From contig DETV01000113.1 in the NCBI GenBank assembly GCA_002361775.1, forward strand, positions 76,004 through 140,003: DNA of 64,000 nt. The letters are read 5' to 3'. The notes beneath the pieces were generated by a model. It saw nothing but the letters and a program-made list of their open reading frames with translations, searched no databases and was not told the DNA's origin. The translations under genes were made by a program, and so were the position numbers. Positions 25,024 to 33,986 of this stretch are shown in pieces (positions within the stretch are counted from its first letter, which is position 1; each line of letters begins with the position of its first letter). The stretch comes from Eubacterium sp. UBA3279 (GTDB lineage: Bacteria; Bacillota; Clostridia; Lachnospirales; Lachnospiraceae).

Positions 25024-25824
25024 TCAGATCAGATTTAAATGGCGTAAACCGTTTCGAATTCCATAATGGAACATATCGTCTGTGATATGATCAGCCAGTT
25101 CCCTGACTGCCGGAGAGGAATTTCCCATGGCTACTTTTGTATGGACATATTGAAACATGGGAAGATCGTTATTGCTGTCACCAAAACATACGGTATTTTC
25201 CCAGGGAATATCAAGAGCTTTGCATACAATCTGAATTCCTGCCGCTTTGGAAAATCCTTTGGGGATGAATTCTATGGTGGTTCCTACGAAAGAACCTTCA
25301 TGGTGAATGGCGTCATACCAGGGGGAAAGTTCCTGGCAGGCTTTGTCAGGAACGCTGCCGGGGCGAATCTTAGCGCTTATTTTATTGATCTGCATCTGGG
25401 ATTGAAATCCCTGAATGGGACGCCATTTTTCTCCCAATGCTTTTGTGATCAGAGGCGCATACCAGTCCACGGAATCATTATATTCGTCTTTGTCGTAATA
25501 CATATGATCAGCGCCCTCCATAACGGGAACCATACCGCAGGCTCTGAGGATATCCACAGATTTGTCTGCGATATCCGGGGGAACTTCTTTGTTATACAGT
25601 CGATTTCCCTGATATTCAATATAAGCCCCGCAGGCGGCGATCATACCGGTAAACCCCATATGAGCCAGATCTTCTGTGACAAAAGCCCGGCTTCGTCCGG
25701 TGCATAAAAAAGCCAGGTGTCCATTGGCGGTAAGCTGTTGAACAGCCGCAATGGCGCTTTCGGGAATTCCTTTTTTAATATCACAGATGGTTCCGTCTGC
25801 ATCAAAAAAAACTATTTTTTTCAT
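25024..25824 (-). CDS. HAD-family (Cof-type) phosphatase
   Basis: This 266-residue HAD hydrolase has motif I FFDADGTIC, motif II FLCTGRS, motif III Lys in the C2-cap region and motif IV CFGDSNNDLPMF. Cof-type members dephosphorylate sugar phosphates or flavin precursors; the substrate is not deducible. I chose ATG 25824 with GGAG upstream, over an in-frame ATG 33 bases earlier. Confidence 0.9.
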   Translation of the reverse strand: MKKIVFFDADGTICDIKKGIPESAIAAVQQLTANGHLAFLCTGRSRAFVTEDLAHMGFTGMIAACGAYIEYQGNRLYNKEVPPDIADKSVDILRACGMVPVMEGADHMYYDKDEYNDSVDWYAPLITKALGEKWRPIQGFQSQMQINKISAKIRPGSVPDKACQELSPWYDAIHHEGSFVGTTIEFIPKGFSKAAGIQIVCKALDIPWENTVCFGDSNNDLPMFQYVHTKVAMGNSSPAVRELADHITDDMFHYGIRNGLRHLNLI

Positions 25825-25996
25825 AAGTAGTACTCCATTTCTCAATTCTATCCTCATTATATACTATATGGGGAGAAAGGTCAAAAGGAAGAACATCTGT
25901 TTGGAAGCTACAGAAATCAAGGTATCGTTTGACAAAAGAGAATTTATCTAGTATAACGAATATGATACTCGCAGATATGCAGACAGGAAACAGATT

Positions 25997-26773
25997 ATGA
26001 ATTACAAATTGACGATTGAATATGATGGAACACGGTATGACGGCTGGCAGCGACAGGTCAGGACAGAGCAGACGGTTCAGGGAAAGATAGAAAACGTATT
26101 GTCCCGGATGGAAGAAAAAGACATACAGATTTTCGGGGCAGGAAGGACAGACGGCGGCGTTCATGCCCGGGGGCAGGTGGCCAATGTTCATTTATCGGGC
26201 AACAGAAGGAAAAGAGAAATATTGGAATATTTAAACGCATATTTGCCGGAGGATATCGGAATTCTTCGGGTGGATGGTGTTCCTGAAAGATTTCACGCCA
26301 GACTGTGGGCCACCGGAAAGTGTTATTCTTACAGAATAGGTACGGATAGCTGCAAATCGGTGTTTGACAGAAAATATCGATATGCATTGGGAAAAGAACT
26401 GGATGTGGAAGCGATGAGAAGGGCAGCCGCAGATCTGGTGGGAACACATGATTTTCAATCCTTTTGTGGAAATCCGAAGATGAAAAAGTCTACAGTGAGG
26501 AAAGTAACAGAGATTCTGATAGAAGAATTTCCTCATGAAGTAAAACTTACTTTCAGAGGAAATGGATTTCTTCAATATATGGTGCGGATTCTGACCGGGA
26601 CATTAATTGAGGTTGGCTTACACCAGAGAGATCCGGAGAGTATGGGATGGCTTTTAGAACAGAGAAAACGTCAGTTGGCAGGATGTACGGCGCCGGCTCA
26701 GGGGCTTTGTCTGGAAGAAGTGTATTATCACGGAGAAGAGGAACTATTGACCACATCTTATAATAACAACTAA
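25997..26773 (+). CDS. truA: tRNA pseudouridine synthase A
   Basis: TruA isomerises U38-U40 in tRNA anticodon arms. The 258-residue protein begins MNYKLTIEYDGTRYDGWQRQ, carries the catalytic Asp in GAGRTDGGVHARGQVANV, and has FRGNGFLQYMVRILTGTLIEVG near the end. The length matches the family. The next gene follows after 13 bases. Confidence 0.95.
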   Translation: MNYKLTIEYDGTRYDGWQRQVRTEQTVQGKIENVLSRMEEKDIQIFGAGRTDGGVHARGQVANVHLSGNRRKREILEYLNAYLPEDIGILRVDGVPERFHARLWATGKCYSYRIGTDSCKSVFDRKYRYALGKELDVEAMRRAAADLVGTHDFQSFCGNPKMKKSTVRKVTEILIEEFPHEVKLTFRGNGFLQYMVRILTGTLIEVGLHQRDPESMGWLLEQRKRQLAGCTAPAQGLCLEEVYYHGEEELLTTSYNNN

Positions 26774-26786
26774 AAAGGAGCAGAAT

Positions 26787-27398
26787 ATGGAGAGAGATTG
26801 GAGTAATTGGCCGCAGGAATATTATGATACCACAGACAGAGAGGAGAGAAAAAATCTCCTGCTTCAGCGTCTGGAATCACCAAAAGCAGATAAAAAAGAT
26901 GAAATCCGTATGAAATTCTGGGAGCTTCGGTACAAAACCAGAGCAAAAATGCCGGTGGGAGTGGATTATTTTATCAGATCCTGGATGGAACTTTATTTTG
27001 TTTCCAGAAAGCCGGGAAATAAATTTCAGATGAAGCAGCAGGAAGAGGCAATTCGCCAGGCAAAGCATGATATGGGATTGGAACTTGCTGCGGAATATGG
27101 AGAAGAGGGAGAAGAAGTTCTCTACCAGGAACTTTGTCATGGAGTGGCGCTTTATATGCAGCTTTGTCGTGATGACAGCAAGTATAACAGCCAGCTTTTG
27201 GGGATTATGAAATTAAAAAAGGATAATCTGGTGGAAAAAATAGGAAATGAACTGTGGAATGTTTCTACCGTAGTACCGAAAGCCTTCAGCGCGGAAAAAG
27301 AATTTTCCACGCTGAAGAAAGCCTGTGAAGATGTGTTCTGGAAAGAATATCCCAAATATGTAAATGATCAGGAAATCAAACTGGAAAGAAAAAAATAA
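26787..27398 (+). CDS. Conserved hypothetical protein (Lachnospiraceae-type)
   Basis: The 203-residue soluble, Lys/Glu-rich helical protein starts WSNWPQEYYDTTDREERKNLLLQRLE. I recognise no catalytic motif. It resembles an uncharacterised family seen downstream of truA in related gut Clostridia, recalled from memory rather than searched. GGAG precedes the ATG, and it is followed by a terminator, so truA and this gene form a short operon. Confidence 0.7.
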   Translation: MERDWSNWPQEYYDTTDREERKNLLLQRLESPKADKKDEIRMKFWELRYKTRAKMPVGVDYFIRSWMELYFVSRKPGNKFQMKQQEEAIRQAKHDMGLELAAEYGEEGEEVLYQELCHGVALYMQLCRDDSKYNSQLLGIMKLKKDNLVEKIGNELWNVSTVVPKAFSAEKEFSTLKKACEDVFWKEYPKYVNDQEIKLERKK

Positions 27399-27418
27399 TA
27401 AAGTGAAGATTAAAAATG

Positions 27419-27454
27419 AGAAAGACAGTCCGAAAAACGGGCTGTCTTTCTCAT
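27419..27454 (+). terminator. Terminator after truA operon
   Basis: GAAAGACAGTCCG and CGGGCTGTCTTTC form a 13-bp stem with one G-U pair and a 5-base A loop. It can also end luxS transcripts on the other strand. Confidence 0.85.
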
Positions 27455-27494
27455 TGAAAAAAATATTATGTGGATAATTTTTTCTGGGGAGAGG

Positions 27495-27974
27495 TTATTC
27501 AGGATACACCAGACGATCTGGAGCAATATCCTTCAGAACCTGATTCAGAAAACGGTCTGCCAGATAGTTTGCCATGGAAAGATTCATGTCCAGGTAATTA
27601 CCGCAGTCTTTAGGAGAAGCTCCAGGAACCTCATCGTGATAATCTCGGATAAAAGTAAACATCTCTGTGATCAGAGGAACAATCTGTGCAGATTCATAAT
27701 CGCCGGCCAGTAACAGATAAAATCCGGTACGGCATCCCATTGGACCGAAATAAATAATTTTTGAACCGAATTCCGGATGATTTCTTAAGAAAGTAGCTCC
27801 CAGATGTTCTATGGTGTGAACCTCTGCCGTATTCATAACAGGTTCTTCGTTGGGAGAGGTCATTCGGATATCAAAGGTAGTGATCGCAGATTCGCCAAGG
27901 GGATCTTTTCGGGATACATAAATTCCCGGCTGTAACTTTATATGGTCTATGGTGAAGCTTGTTATTTTTTTCAT
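27495..27974 (-). CDS. luxS: S-ribosylhomocysteine lyase LuxS
   Basis: LuxS cleaves S-ribosylhomocysteine to homocysteine and the AI-2 precursor DPD. The 159-residue protein has the metal site HTIEH plus the distal Cys in ASPKDCGNY, the conserved FGPMGCRTGFYLLL with the catalytic Cys, and FDIRMTSPN. The start follows AAAGGATGG. It is a single gene; no pfs gene is adjacent. Confidence 0.96.
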   Translation of the reverse strand: MKKITSFTIDHIKLQPGIYVSRKDPLGESAITTFDIRMTSPNEEPVMNTAEVHTIEHLGATFLRNHPEFGSKIIYFGPMGCRTGFYLLLAGDYESAQIVPLITEMFTFIRDYHDEVPGASPKDCGNYLDMNLSMANYLADRFLNQVLKDIAPDRLVYPE

Positions 27975-28258
27975 ATTATACCATCCTTTTCTTGAGATTT
28001 TGTAACCAATCAGATTTCTGTCTCTTACGGTTACAAGTAATATGGGTTATTGTACCATGGAAATGGTGTTTGGAGAAGATAAAAATCCGTTGTTTGTGTC
28101 AGATTTCACAGAATAAACATAAATTGATAACAAATTTACCACAAAGGATTTATATACTGTGTTTGTAAAAAAGAAAAGGAAACAAATGTGAGGCGCTGTT
28201 GGAGTGGTGAATATCACAGAGGAAAACAGAAGCCTTTTCAGATAAGGAGGAATTCAGA
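27975..28258. promoter_or_regulatory. Divergent upstream region of luxS and htrA
   Basis: No gene is visible in this 284-base stretch. It must hold both divergent promoters. AAGGAGG before 28259 is the htrA ribosome site. A TATACT near 28153 is a possible -10 for htrA without a clear -35. Confidence 0.4.
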
Positions 28259-29644
28259 ATGGAAGATTATGGAAGATATAACTATGAGCAGGAAAACAAT
28301 CAGAATATGAAAGATGGAACAGGAATGTATTATCAGCCGGTTTCACCAAAAAAACCTGAAAAGAAAAACAAGGGAAAATGGGCAAGGAAGATAGGAGCTG
28401 TGGCTCTGAGCGCAGTATTGTTTGGCGGGATTGCAGGCGGCGCCTTTGTAGGAGTGGTACAGCTATCCGGAAATGGCGGAAAACTAACTTCTGAACAAAG
28501 CAATGAAACAGAGAAGACAAAAAATAATCAGACAAAACTTCAGACAACGTCTTCCACGGGAAATGGTACAATAAATAGCCAGTCTTTGGATGTGTCTGAT
28601 ATTGCAGAAGCAACCATGCCTTCCATCGTGTCTATCACAAATAAATCGGTGCAGGAAGTCCAGAGCTATTTTGATATGTTTGGACGGGGCGGCGGAATGC
28701 AGCAGGAAGTGGAAAGCTGTGGATCCGGAATTATCATTGGACAGAATGAAGAGGAACTTCTGATTGTGACAAATAATCATGTGGTGGCAGATGCAGATAC
28801 TATTTCCGTAGGATTTATTGATAATCAGGCATATGAGGCAACTGTAAAAGGTACAGATTCAGATAATGATCTGGCAGTGATCGCAGTGAAACTTGCTGAT
28901 ATTTCTGAAGATACCATGAATCAGATCAAAGTGGCATCCATTGGTGATTCTGACAGCCTGAAGGTAGGCGAGCAGGTGGTGGCTATCGGTAATGCACTGG
29001 GCTATGGACAGTCCGTAACAACCGGAATCGTAAGCGCAGTAGATCGTCAGGTGGGAGATTCTGAATCTGAAAATGGATTTATTCAGACAGATGCAGCGAT
29101 TAATCCTGGTAACAGTGGCGGAGCTCTTTTGAATATGAAAGGAGAAGTAATAGGTATTAACTCTGCAAAACTTGCTTCAACAGAAGTGGAAGGTATGGGA
29201 TATGCCATTCCTCTGAGTACGGCTTCTCCGATTATTGAAGATCTTATGAATCGGACTACAAGAGAAAAGGTCAGTGAAGATCAGGCGTCAGCTATCGGTA
29301 TTTCCGGTGAAAATGTAGACAGCAGCATTTCTCAGGCTTACGGTATTCCTCAGGGCGTTCTTGTAGCTGAAGTAACCCCAGGAGGAGCAGCAGAACAGGC
29401 AGGTGTGATTGCAGGAAGTGTAATAACAAAATTTGATGGAACCAGTGTAAGTACGATTGAAGAATTGAGAAATCTTCTGCAGTATTATGCAGCGGGAGAA
29501 ACTGTGGATATGGTGGTGAAAATTGCAGATAATGGAGAATATGTGGAAAAAACAGTTTCCATTACGCTGGGTAAAGCGCAGAATGTAACATCAGGCAATG
29601 AAAATCAGCAAGGTAATCTTCAGGAAGGGTCTATTTTGCGATAA
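28259..29644 (+). CDS. htrA: HtrA/DegP-like trypsin-type serine protease
   Basis: The 461-residue protein is a membrane-anchored quality-control protease. A ~40-residue cytoplasmic Pro/Lys-rich head precedes one membrane helix (AVALSAVLFGGIAGGAFVGVV). A Ser/Thr linker follows, then the trypsin-like domain with His in TNNHVV, Asp in DSDNDLAVIAV and Ser in INPGNSGGALLN. A C-terminal PDZ domain (GVLVAEVTPGGAAEQAGVIAGSVI) completes it. AAGGAGG precedes the ATG. The architecture is that of Firmicute HtrA proteins. Confidence 0.93.
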   Translation: MEDYGRYNYEQENNQNMKDGTGMYYQPVSPKKPEKKNKGKWARKIGAVALSAVLFGGIAGGAFVGVVQLSGNGGKLTSEQSNETEKTKNNQTKLQTTSSTGNGTINSQSLDVSDIAEATMPSIVSITNKSVQEVQSYFDMFGRGGGMQQEVESCGSGIIIGQNEEELLIVTNNHVVADADTISVGFIDNQAYEATVKGTDSDNDLAVIAVKLADISEDTMNQIKVASIGDSDSLKVGEQVVAIGNALGYGQSVTTGIVSAVDRQVGDSESENGFIQTDAAINPGNSGGALLNMKGEVIGINSAKLASTEVEGMGYAIPLSTASPIIEDLMNRTTREKVSEDQASAIGISGENVDSSISQAYGIPQGVLVAEVTPGGAAEQAGVIAGSVITKFDGTSVSTIEELRNLLQYYAAGETVDMVVKIADNGEYVEKTVSITLGKAQNVTSGNENQQGNLQEGSILR

Positions 29645-29730
29645 GATTTCTGATAAATTGAGAATCAGATGATTTAGAAAATGAACAAGGGACTATTCCT
29701 GTTGTTGTAAATTATAAAGTTTTTTATTTT

Positions 29731-29805
29731 ACTCACCACTATTTTTCCTGAAAACAGTGCTTTTTAGCGAAAAATAGTGGTTTTTTGATATATATAGTGG
29801 TGAGT
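29731..29805. repeat. Nested inverted repeats acting as terminator
   Basis: CCACTATTTTTC (29736-29747) pairs with GAAAAATAGTGG (29769-29780), followed by six T. ACTCACCACTAT (29731-29742) can alternatively pair with ATAGTGGTGAGT (29794-29805). The two hairpins are mutually exclusive. They lie between convergent htrA and the next gene. Confidence 0.75.
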
Positions 29806-29855
29806 ATTTTGAAAAACTGTCCTGTTTAAATAAATCAATTTCCGGGTGGGTAACC

Positions 29856-30344
29856 TTAGGATTCCTCAAATATAATTCCCTGTTGCCGGAAGAAACGTTT
29901 TACCATATCATCCCACAGATGATCCAGGCTTTTGTCCAGAGTAAAGATTTTCAAAGAAGTTCCTGTGGTACATAACAGATGTTCCCCGTCAAACTGACAG
30001 TTGAGATAAAGTCCGAAAACATCTTCCGGACGAAGAGAAAGACCGGAGCGTGCCAAAAGTTTTTCCAGATTCTCAGGCGCCAGTTGGAATACGATTTTAA
30101 AATGGAGAGGAGTTCGTTTTCCTTTGATGATTGCATAGCACAGAGGGCGAACCTCTTCCCAGTAACAGTAAGGATGTTCGGGACGGGTTTCATTGTCGTA
30201 AAATTCTTTTTGTATCGTTCCCTCCAGGGTATAGGTGATGAAGGTGGTGAAAGATGCTTCCACAAAAGAAAAATGATGAAAGACATCTCCAAGAAAAAGT
30301 TTTCCGGTAAAATCTTTTAAATCTAAAATACGAAGAGCCAGCAT
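29856..30344 (-). CDS. DUF5721-like conserved protein
   Basis: This 162-residue protein begins MLALRILDLKDFTGKLFLGDVFHHFSFVEA and contains EEVRPLCYAIIKGKRTPLHFKIVFQL. I associate the pattern with an uncharacterised family (DUF5721) found in Lachnospiraceae; this is recall, not a search. AGGAGG precedes the ATG. No catalytic residues are evident. Confidence 0.72.
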   Translation of the reverse strand: MLALRILDLKDFTGKLFLGDVFHHFSFVEASFTTFITYTLEGTIQKEFYDNETRPEHPYCYWEEVRPLCYAIIKGKRTPLHFKIVFQLAPENLEKLLARSGLSLRPEDVFGLYLNCQFDGEHLLCTTGTSLKIFTLDKSLDHLWDDMVKRFFRQQGIIFEES

Positions 30345-30589
30345 AAGATCCTCCTGTTATATAGTCAGCTTTTTATGATCATCGTGGAGAAAATCAATGG
30401 AAAACCCATAAAAAGGGTACCAACTCCTATTATAGACTAATACTGTAAAAAAGAACATAGAAAATATCTTTTCAAAGGCAGAAATGTATGATATATTATT
30501 ATGTGGTATTGAATACTACATTTGCTAGTGCGGATACGGGATGGCAAAGCCAGACCCTGAATATAAAAAGTTGGATGGAGGAAGAAAGC

Positions 30590-31429
30590 ATGAGTTTTAA
30601 AGTTATTATGGATAGCTGTGGCGAGATGACAGAAGAAATGAAACAGGATGAAAGATTTGAAGCGGCAGCATTGACACTGACAGTCGGAGGAGAAGATATT
30701 ATAGATGATGAAAGTTTTGAGCAGAGTTCTTTTCTGAAAAAGGTGGCTGCCTCACCGGAATGCCCGAAATCGGCCTGTCCTTCACCGGAAAGGTACATGA
30801 AAGGATTTGAAGCGGATGCGGATCATCTGTATGCGGTGACTTTATCTTCTGAATTGAGCGGTTCCTATAACAGCGCGGTGCTTGGAAAAGATCTGGTGCT
30901 GGAGAAATATCCGGATAAGAAAATTCATGTGTTTAACTCAAAAAGTGCATCAGTGGGAGAGAGTCTGATTTCCATGAAGATTCAGGAGTGCGAAGAAGCC
31001 GGGATGGAATTTGAACAGGTTGTGGAAACGGTGGAGGAGTATATCGAATCTCAGCACACGTATTTTGTACTGGAAAATCTGGAAACTCTCAGAAAAAATG
31101 GGCGCCTTAGCAGAGTAAAAGCGCTGGTGGCATCTGCGCTGAAAATCAAGCCTGTGATGGGTTCCACACCGGAGGGAACTATTTGTCAGTTGGATCAGGC
31201 GAGAGGAATTAATAAAGCGCTGGTAAAAATGGTGGATTATATTGTGGCAGGTGGAGCAAACAGCAGTGAAAAAGTGCTGGCTATCTCTCATTGCAACTGT
31301 CCGGAAAGGGCGCAGATGATAAAAGAAGCCATTTTAGAAAGAATTTCAGTAAAAGATGTGGTGGTTTTAGATACTGCCGGCGTAAGTTCCATGTATGCCA
31401 ATGACGGCGGAGTGATTGTTGTATTGTAA
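30590..31429 (+). CDS. DegV family fatty-acid-binding protein
   Basis: The 279-residue DegV/FakB-like protein begins FKVIMDSCGEMTEEM. It has the TxxPSP-like SACPSPERYMKGF, the VTLSSELSGSYNSAVLG loop, YFVLENLETLRKNGRLSRV and a C-terminal GVSSMYANDGGVIVVL. FakB proteins hand fatty acids to FakA kinase; no fakA is adjacent. I chose ATG 30590 with GGAGGAAG upstream, rather than a remote in-frame ATG at 30488 lacking a ribosome site. Confidence 0.9.
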   Translation: MSFKVIMDSCGEMTEEMKQDERFEAAALTLTVGGEDIIDDESFEQSSFLKKVAASPECPKSACPSPERYMKGFEADADHLYAVTLSSELSGSYNSAVLGKDLVLEKYPDKKIHVFNSKSASVGESLISMKIQECEEAGMEFEQVVETVEEYIESQHTYFVLENLETLRKNGRLSRVKALVASALKIKPVMGSTPEGTICQLDQARGINKALVKMVDYIVAGGANSSEKVLAISHCNCPERAQMIKEAILERISVKDVVVLDTAGVSSMYANDGGVIVVL

Positions 31430-31444
31430 TGGATTGCTAAAATA

Positions 31445-31500
31445 AAATCCCGACAGAATTGCACAGAAGTTGTGTGAAACTGTGGGGATTTCGTTTTTTA
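31445..31500 (+). terminator. Terminator after degV gene
   Basis: AAATCCC and GGGATTT with inner ACAG/CTGT and CACA/TGTG pairs form an interrupted stem, followed by CGTTTTTT. Confidence 0.65.
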
Positions 31501-31514
31501 AAGTAATCTTTCGA

Positions 31515-31543
31515 TTGGCTTTTAGAAAATATTATGATATAAT
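31515..31543 (+). promoter_or_regulatory. Promoter before the small membrane protein / pyrH block
   Basis: TTGGCT (31515-31520) and TATAAT (31538-31543) are 17 bp apart. Confidence 0.75.
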
Positions 31544-31606
31544 GAATGAAAAGTGCAAATGACGTTACATTATGCACCTGGAGTAATAATTAAAGGAGTG
31601 TAGGGT

Positions 31607-31849
31607 ATGAGCCAGGCGAAAGTTGACAAATATAAGCAGGATAAAGCAAATCGTCAGAAAATTATGAAAAAGCAGAAATTGATGCATCGTCTTGAGATGA
31701 CAGGAATTGCTTTGGTGACAGTTTTACTGGTGGGATGGATCGGATTTTCAATTTATGATAAAGCAAGCAGCAATGACGGTTCCAAAGAGACAGTCGTTTT
31801 TGATGCAGGCGCTGTTCAGGATTATATGACAGAACTGACCGCAGAGTAG
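31607..31849 (+). CDS. Small single-helix membrane protein
   Basis: The 80-residue protein has a Lys-rich cytoplasmic N terminus (DKYKQDKANRQKIMKKQK), one membrane helix (MTGIALVTVLLVGWIGFSIY) and a short acidic outside tail. AGGAG precedes the ATG. I do not recognise its function. It sits 68 bases ahead of pyrH under a clear promoter. Confidence 0.75.
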   Translation: MSQAKVDKYKQDKANRQKIMKKQKLMHRLEMTGIALVTVLLVGWIGFSIYDKASSNDGSKETVVFDAGAVQDYMTELTAE

Positions 31850-31917
31850 TCAATAAAGTACTTTTCCTGAGATTATGGAGAAGATAAAAGAGAAAGACAG
31901 ATAAGGAGCATCATTTT

Positions 31918-32616
31918 ATGAAGCGTGTATTGTTAAAATTAAGCGGCGAGGCTCTTGCCGGTGAGAAAAAAACAGGGTTTGATGAAGCTACTGTAACAGA
32001 AGTGGCAAAACAGGTAAAGGTTCTTGTGGATGAGGGGCTGGAGATTGGCGTTGTTATCGGCGGCGGAAACTTCTGGAGAGGAAGAAGCAGCGAGACGATT
32101 GACCGTACAAAAGCAGATCAGATCGGAATGTTAGCTACAGTGATGAATTGCATTTACGTTTCTGAGATTTTCCGTTCAGTGGGAATGAAAACAGAGATTC
32201 TTACTCCCTTTGTATGCGGGGCATTCACAAAATTATTTTCCAAGGATGAGGCAAATCAGTGTTTCGCAGAGGGTAAAGTTACTTTCTTTGCCGGTGGAAC
32301 AGGTCATCCGTACTTCTCTACAGATACCACTACTGTTTTGAGAGCGATTGAGATTGAGGCGGAGACTATTTTGCTGGCAAAAGCGGTAGACGGGGTGTAT
32401 GACAGCGATCCGAAAACAAATCCTGAAGCAAAGAAATATGACAGCGTTCATATTCAGGAAGTTATTGATAAGAAGCTGGCAGTGGTAGATCTTACTGCAT
32501 CTATTCTTTGTATGGAAAATAAGATGCCTATGATGGTATTCGGATTGAATGAAGAAAACAGTATAATAAAAACAGCACGAGGTGAATTTAACGGAACCCG
32601 TGTCATTGTAGATTAA
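31918..32616 (+). CDS. pyrH: UMP kinase
   Basis: PyrH phosphorylates UMP to UDP. The 232-residue amino-acid-kinase-fold protein has KRVLLKLSGEALAG, VIGGGNFWRG, QIGMLATVMN, FFAGGTGHPYFSTDT and DGVYDSDPKTNPEA. It starts the essential block pyrH-frr-uppS-cdsA-dxr-rseP. The usual rpsB-tsf pair is not upstream here. Confidence 0.96.
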   Translation: MKRVLLKLSGEALAGEKKTGFDEATVTEVAKQVKVLVDEGLEIGVVIGGGNFWRGRSSETIDRTKADQIGMLATVMNCIYVSEIFRSVGMKTEILTPFVCGAFTKLFSKDEANQCFAEGKVTFFAGGTGHPYFSTDTTTVLRAIEIEAETILLAKAVDGVYDSDPKTNPEAKKYDSVHIQEVIDKKLAVVDLTASILCMENKMPMMVFGLNEENSIIKTARGEFNGTRVIVD

Positions 32617-32640
32617 AAGAAACCAGGAGGAAACAAACAC

Positions 32641-33192
32641 ATGGATGAGAGAATCGCAAAATATGAGGACAAGATGAAAAAGACACTGGCTAATCTGGAA
32701 AGCGAATTTGGTACAATTCGTGCGGGAAGAGCGAATCCCCATGTATTAGACCGTATTACAGTGGATTATTACGGATCCCAGACACCCCTTCAGCAGGTGG
32801 CTAATATTTCCGTACCTGAGGCAAGAATGATACAGATTCAGCCATGGGAAGCTTCTCTGGTAAAAGCTATTGAAAAAGCTATCAATATGTCAGATCTGGG
32901 AATCAATCCAACAAATGATGGTAAAGTGATTCGTCTGGTATTTCCGGAACTTACAGAGGAACGCAGAAAAGATCTGGTTAAAGATGTAAAGAAAAAAGGA
33001 GAGGCAGCGAAAGTTGCAGTTCGTAATATTCGTCGTGATGCTAATGATATGCTGAAAAAATTAAGTAAATCTGACGTATCTGAAGATGAAATCGCAGAAT
33101 TGGAAGAGAATGTACAGAAAATGACAGATAAGTTCATCAAAGAAGTGGATAAATCTGTAGAAGTGAAATCAAAAGAGATTTTAACTGTTTAA
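32641..33192 (+). CDS. frr: Ribosome recycling factor
   Basis: RRF splits post-termination ribosomes with EF-G. The 183-residue protein has the family start MDERIAKYEDKMKKTLANLESEF, then RAGRANPHVLDRITVDYYG, VPEARMIQIQPWE and the C-terminal helix. AGGAGG precedes the ATG. A terminator separates it from uppS. Confidence 0.96.
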   Translation: MDERIAKYEDKMKKTLANLESEFGTIRAGRANPHVLDRITVDYYGSQTPLQQVANISVPEARMIQIQPWEASLVKAIEKAINMSDLGINPTNDGKVIRLVFPELTEERRKDLVKDVKKKGEAAKVAVRNIRRDANDMLKKLSKSDVSEDEIAELEENVQKMTDKFIKEVDKSVEVKSKEILTV

Positions 33193-33222
33193 TTACCGTA
33201 TCATATTAAAAAGTCATGAGGG

Positions 33223-33270
33223 AGGCGTCACGCATATGGAATATTACTCCATTGTATGACGCCTTTTTTT
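33223..33270 (+). terminator. Terminator/attenuator between frr and uppS
   Basis: AGGCGTCA and TGACGCCT form a perfect 8-bp stem around a 26-base loop, followed by seven T. It ends ten bases before the uppS start and overlaps its leader, so partial read-through is probably needed for uppS. Confidence 0.8.
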
Positions 33271-33280
33271 AGGAGGGTCT

Positions 33281-33985
33281 ATGAGAGTTCCGAATCATAT
33301 AGCTATTATTCTTGATGGAAATGGAAGATGGGCAAAAAAGAAAGGGATGCCCAGAGGTTACGGTCATGTAAAGGGCTGTGAAAATCTGGAGGATATTTGT
33401 GAGGTGGCAAAAGAATTAGGAGTAAAATATCTCACAGTGTATGCCTTCTCTACGGAAAACTGGAAACGTTCCCGGGAGGAAGTGGAAGGCTTGATGAAGC
33501 TTTTCAGAAATTATCTGAAAAAATGTATCAAAATATCTGAAAAAAATAATATGAGGGTACGGGTGATCGGTGATCCCAGCGCTTTTGATCAGGATATTCA
33601 GGATAAGATCAAAGAACTGGAAGAATTTTCCAAAGATTTTGATGAACTGCATTTTCAGATCGCCTTAAATTACGGGAGCAGAGATGAAATCACCAGAGCT
33701 GTAAACAGAATGCTGGAAGATCAGAAAAGCGGAATTTTAAAAGAACCGGTAACAGAAGAAACAATTTCTGACTACTTGGATACGGCAGGAATTCCGGATC
33801 CTGATCTGATGATCCGGACAAGCGGAGAACAGAGACTTTCCAATTATCTGTTATGGCAGTTGGCGTATACGGAATTTTATTTTACAGATGTGCCGTGGCC
33901 GGACTTTAAAAAAGATGAATTAGTAAAAGCCATAGAGAAATATAATGAAAGAGACCGGAGATATGGCGGTGTGAAGGAGGATTAA
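33281..33985 (+). CDS. uppS: Isoprenyl transferase (undecaprenyl diphosphate synthase)
   Basis: The 234-residue cis-prenyltransferase makes undecaprenyl diphosphate for cell-wall synthesis. It has HIAIILDGNGRWAKKKGMPR with the catalytic Asp, TVYAFSTENWKRS, ALNYGSRDEI and DLMIRTSGEQRLSNYLLWQ. AGGAGG precedes the ATG, and cdsA follows after one base. Confidence 0.95.
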   Translation: MRVPNHIAIILDGNGRWAKKKGMPRGYGHVKGCENLEDICEVAKELGVKYLTVYAFSTENWKRSREEVEGLMKLFRNYLKKCIKISEKNNMRVRVIGDPSAFDQDIQDKIKELEEFSKDFDELHFQIALNYGSRDEITRAVNRMLEDQKSGILKEPVTEETISDYLDTAGIPDPDLMIRTSGEQRLSNYLLWQLAYTEFYFTDVPWPDFKKDELVKAIEKYNERDRRYGGVKED

Positions 33986-33986
33986 T

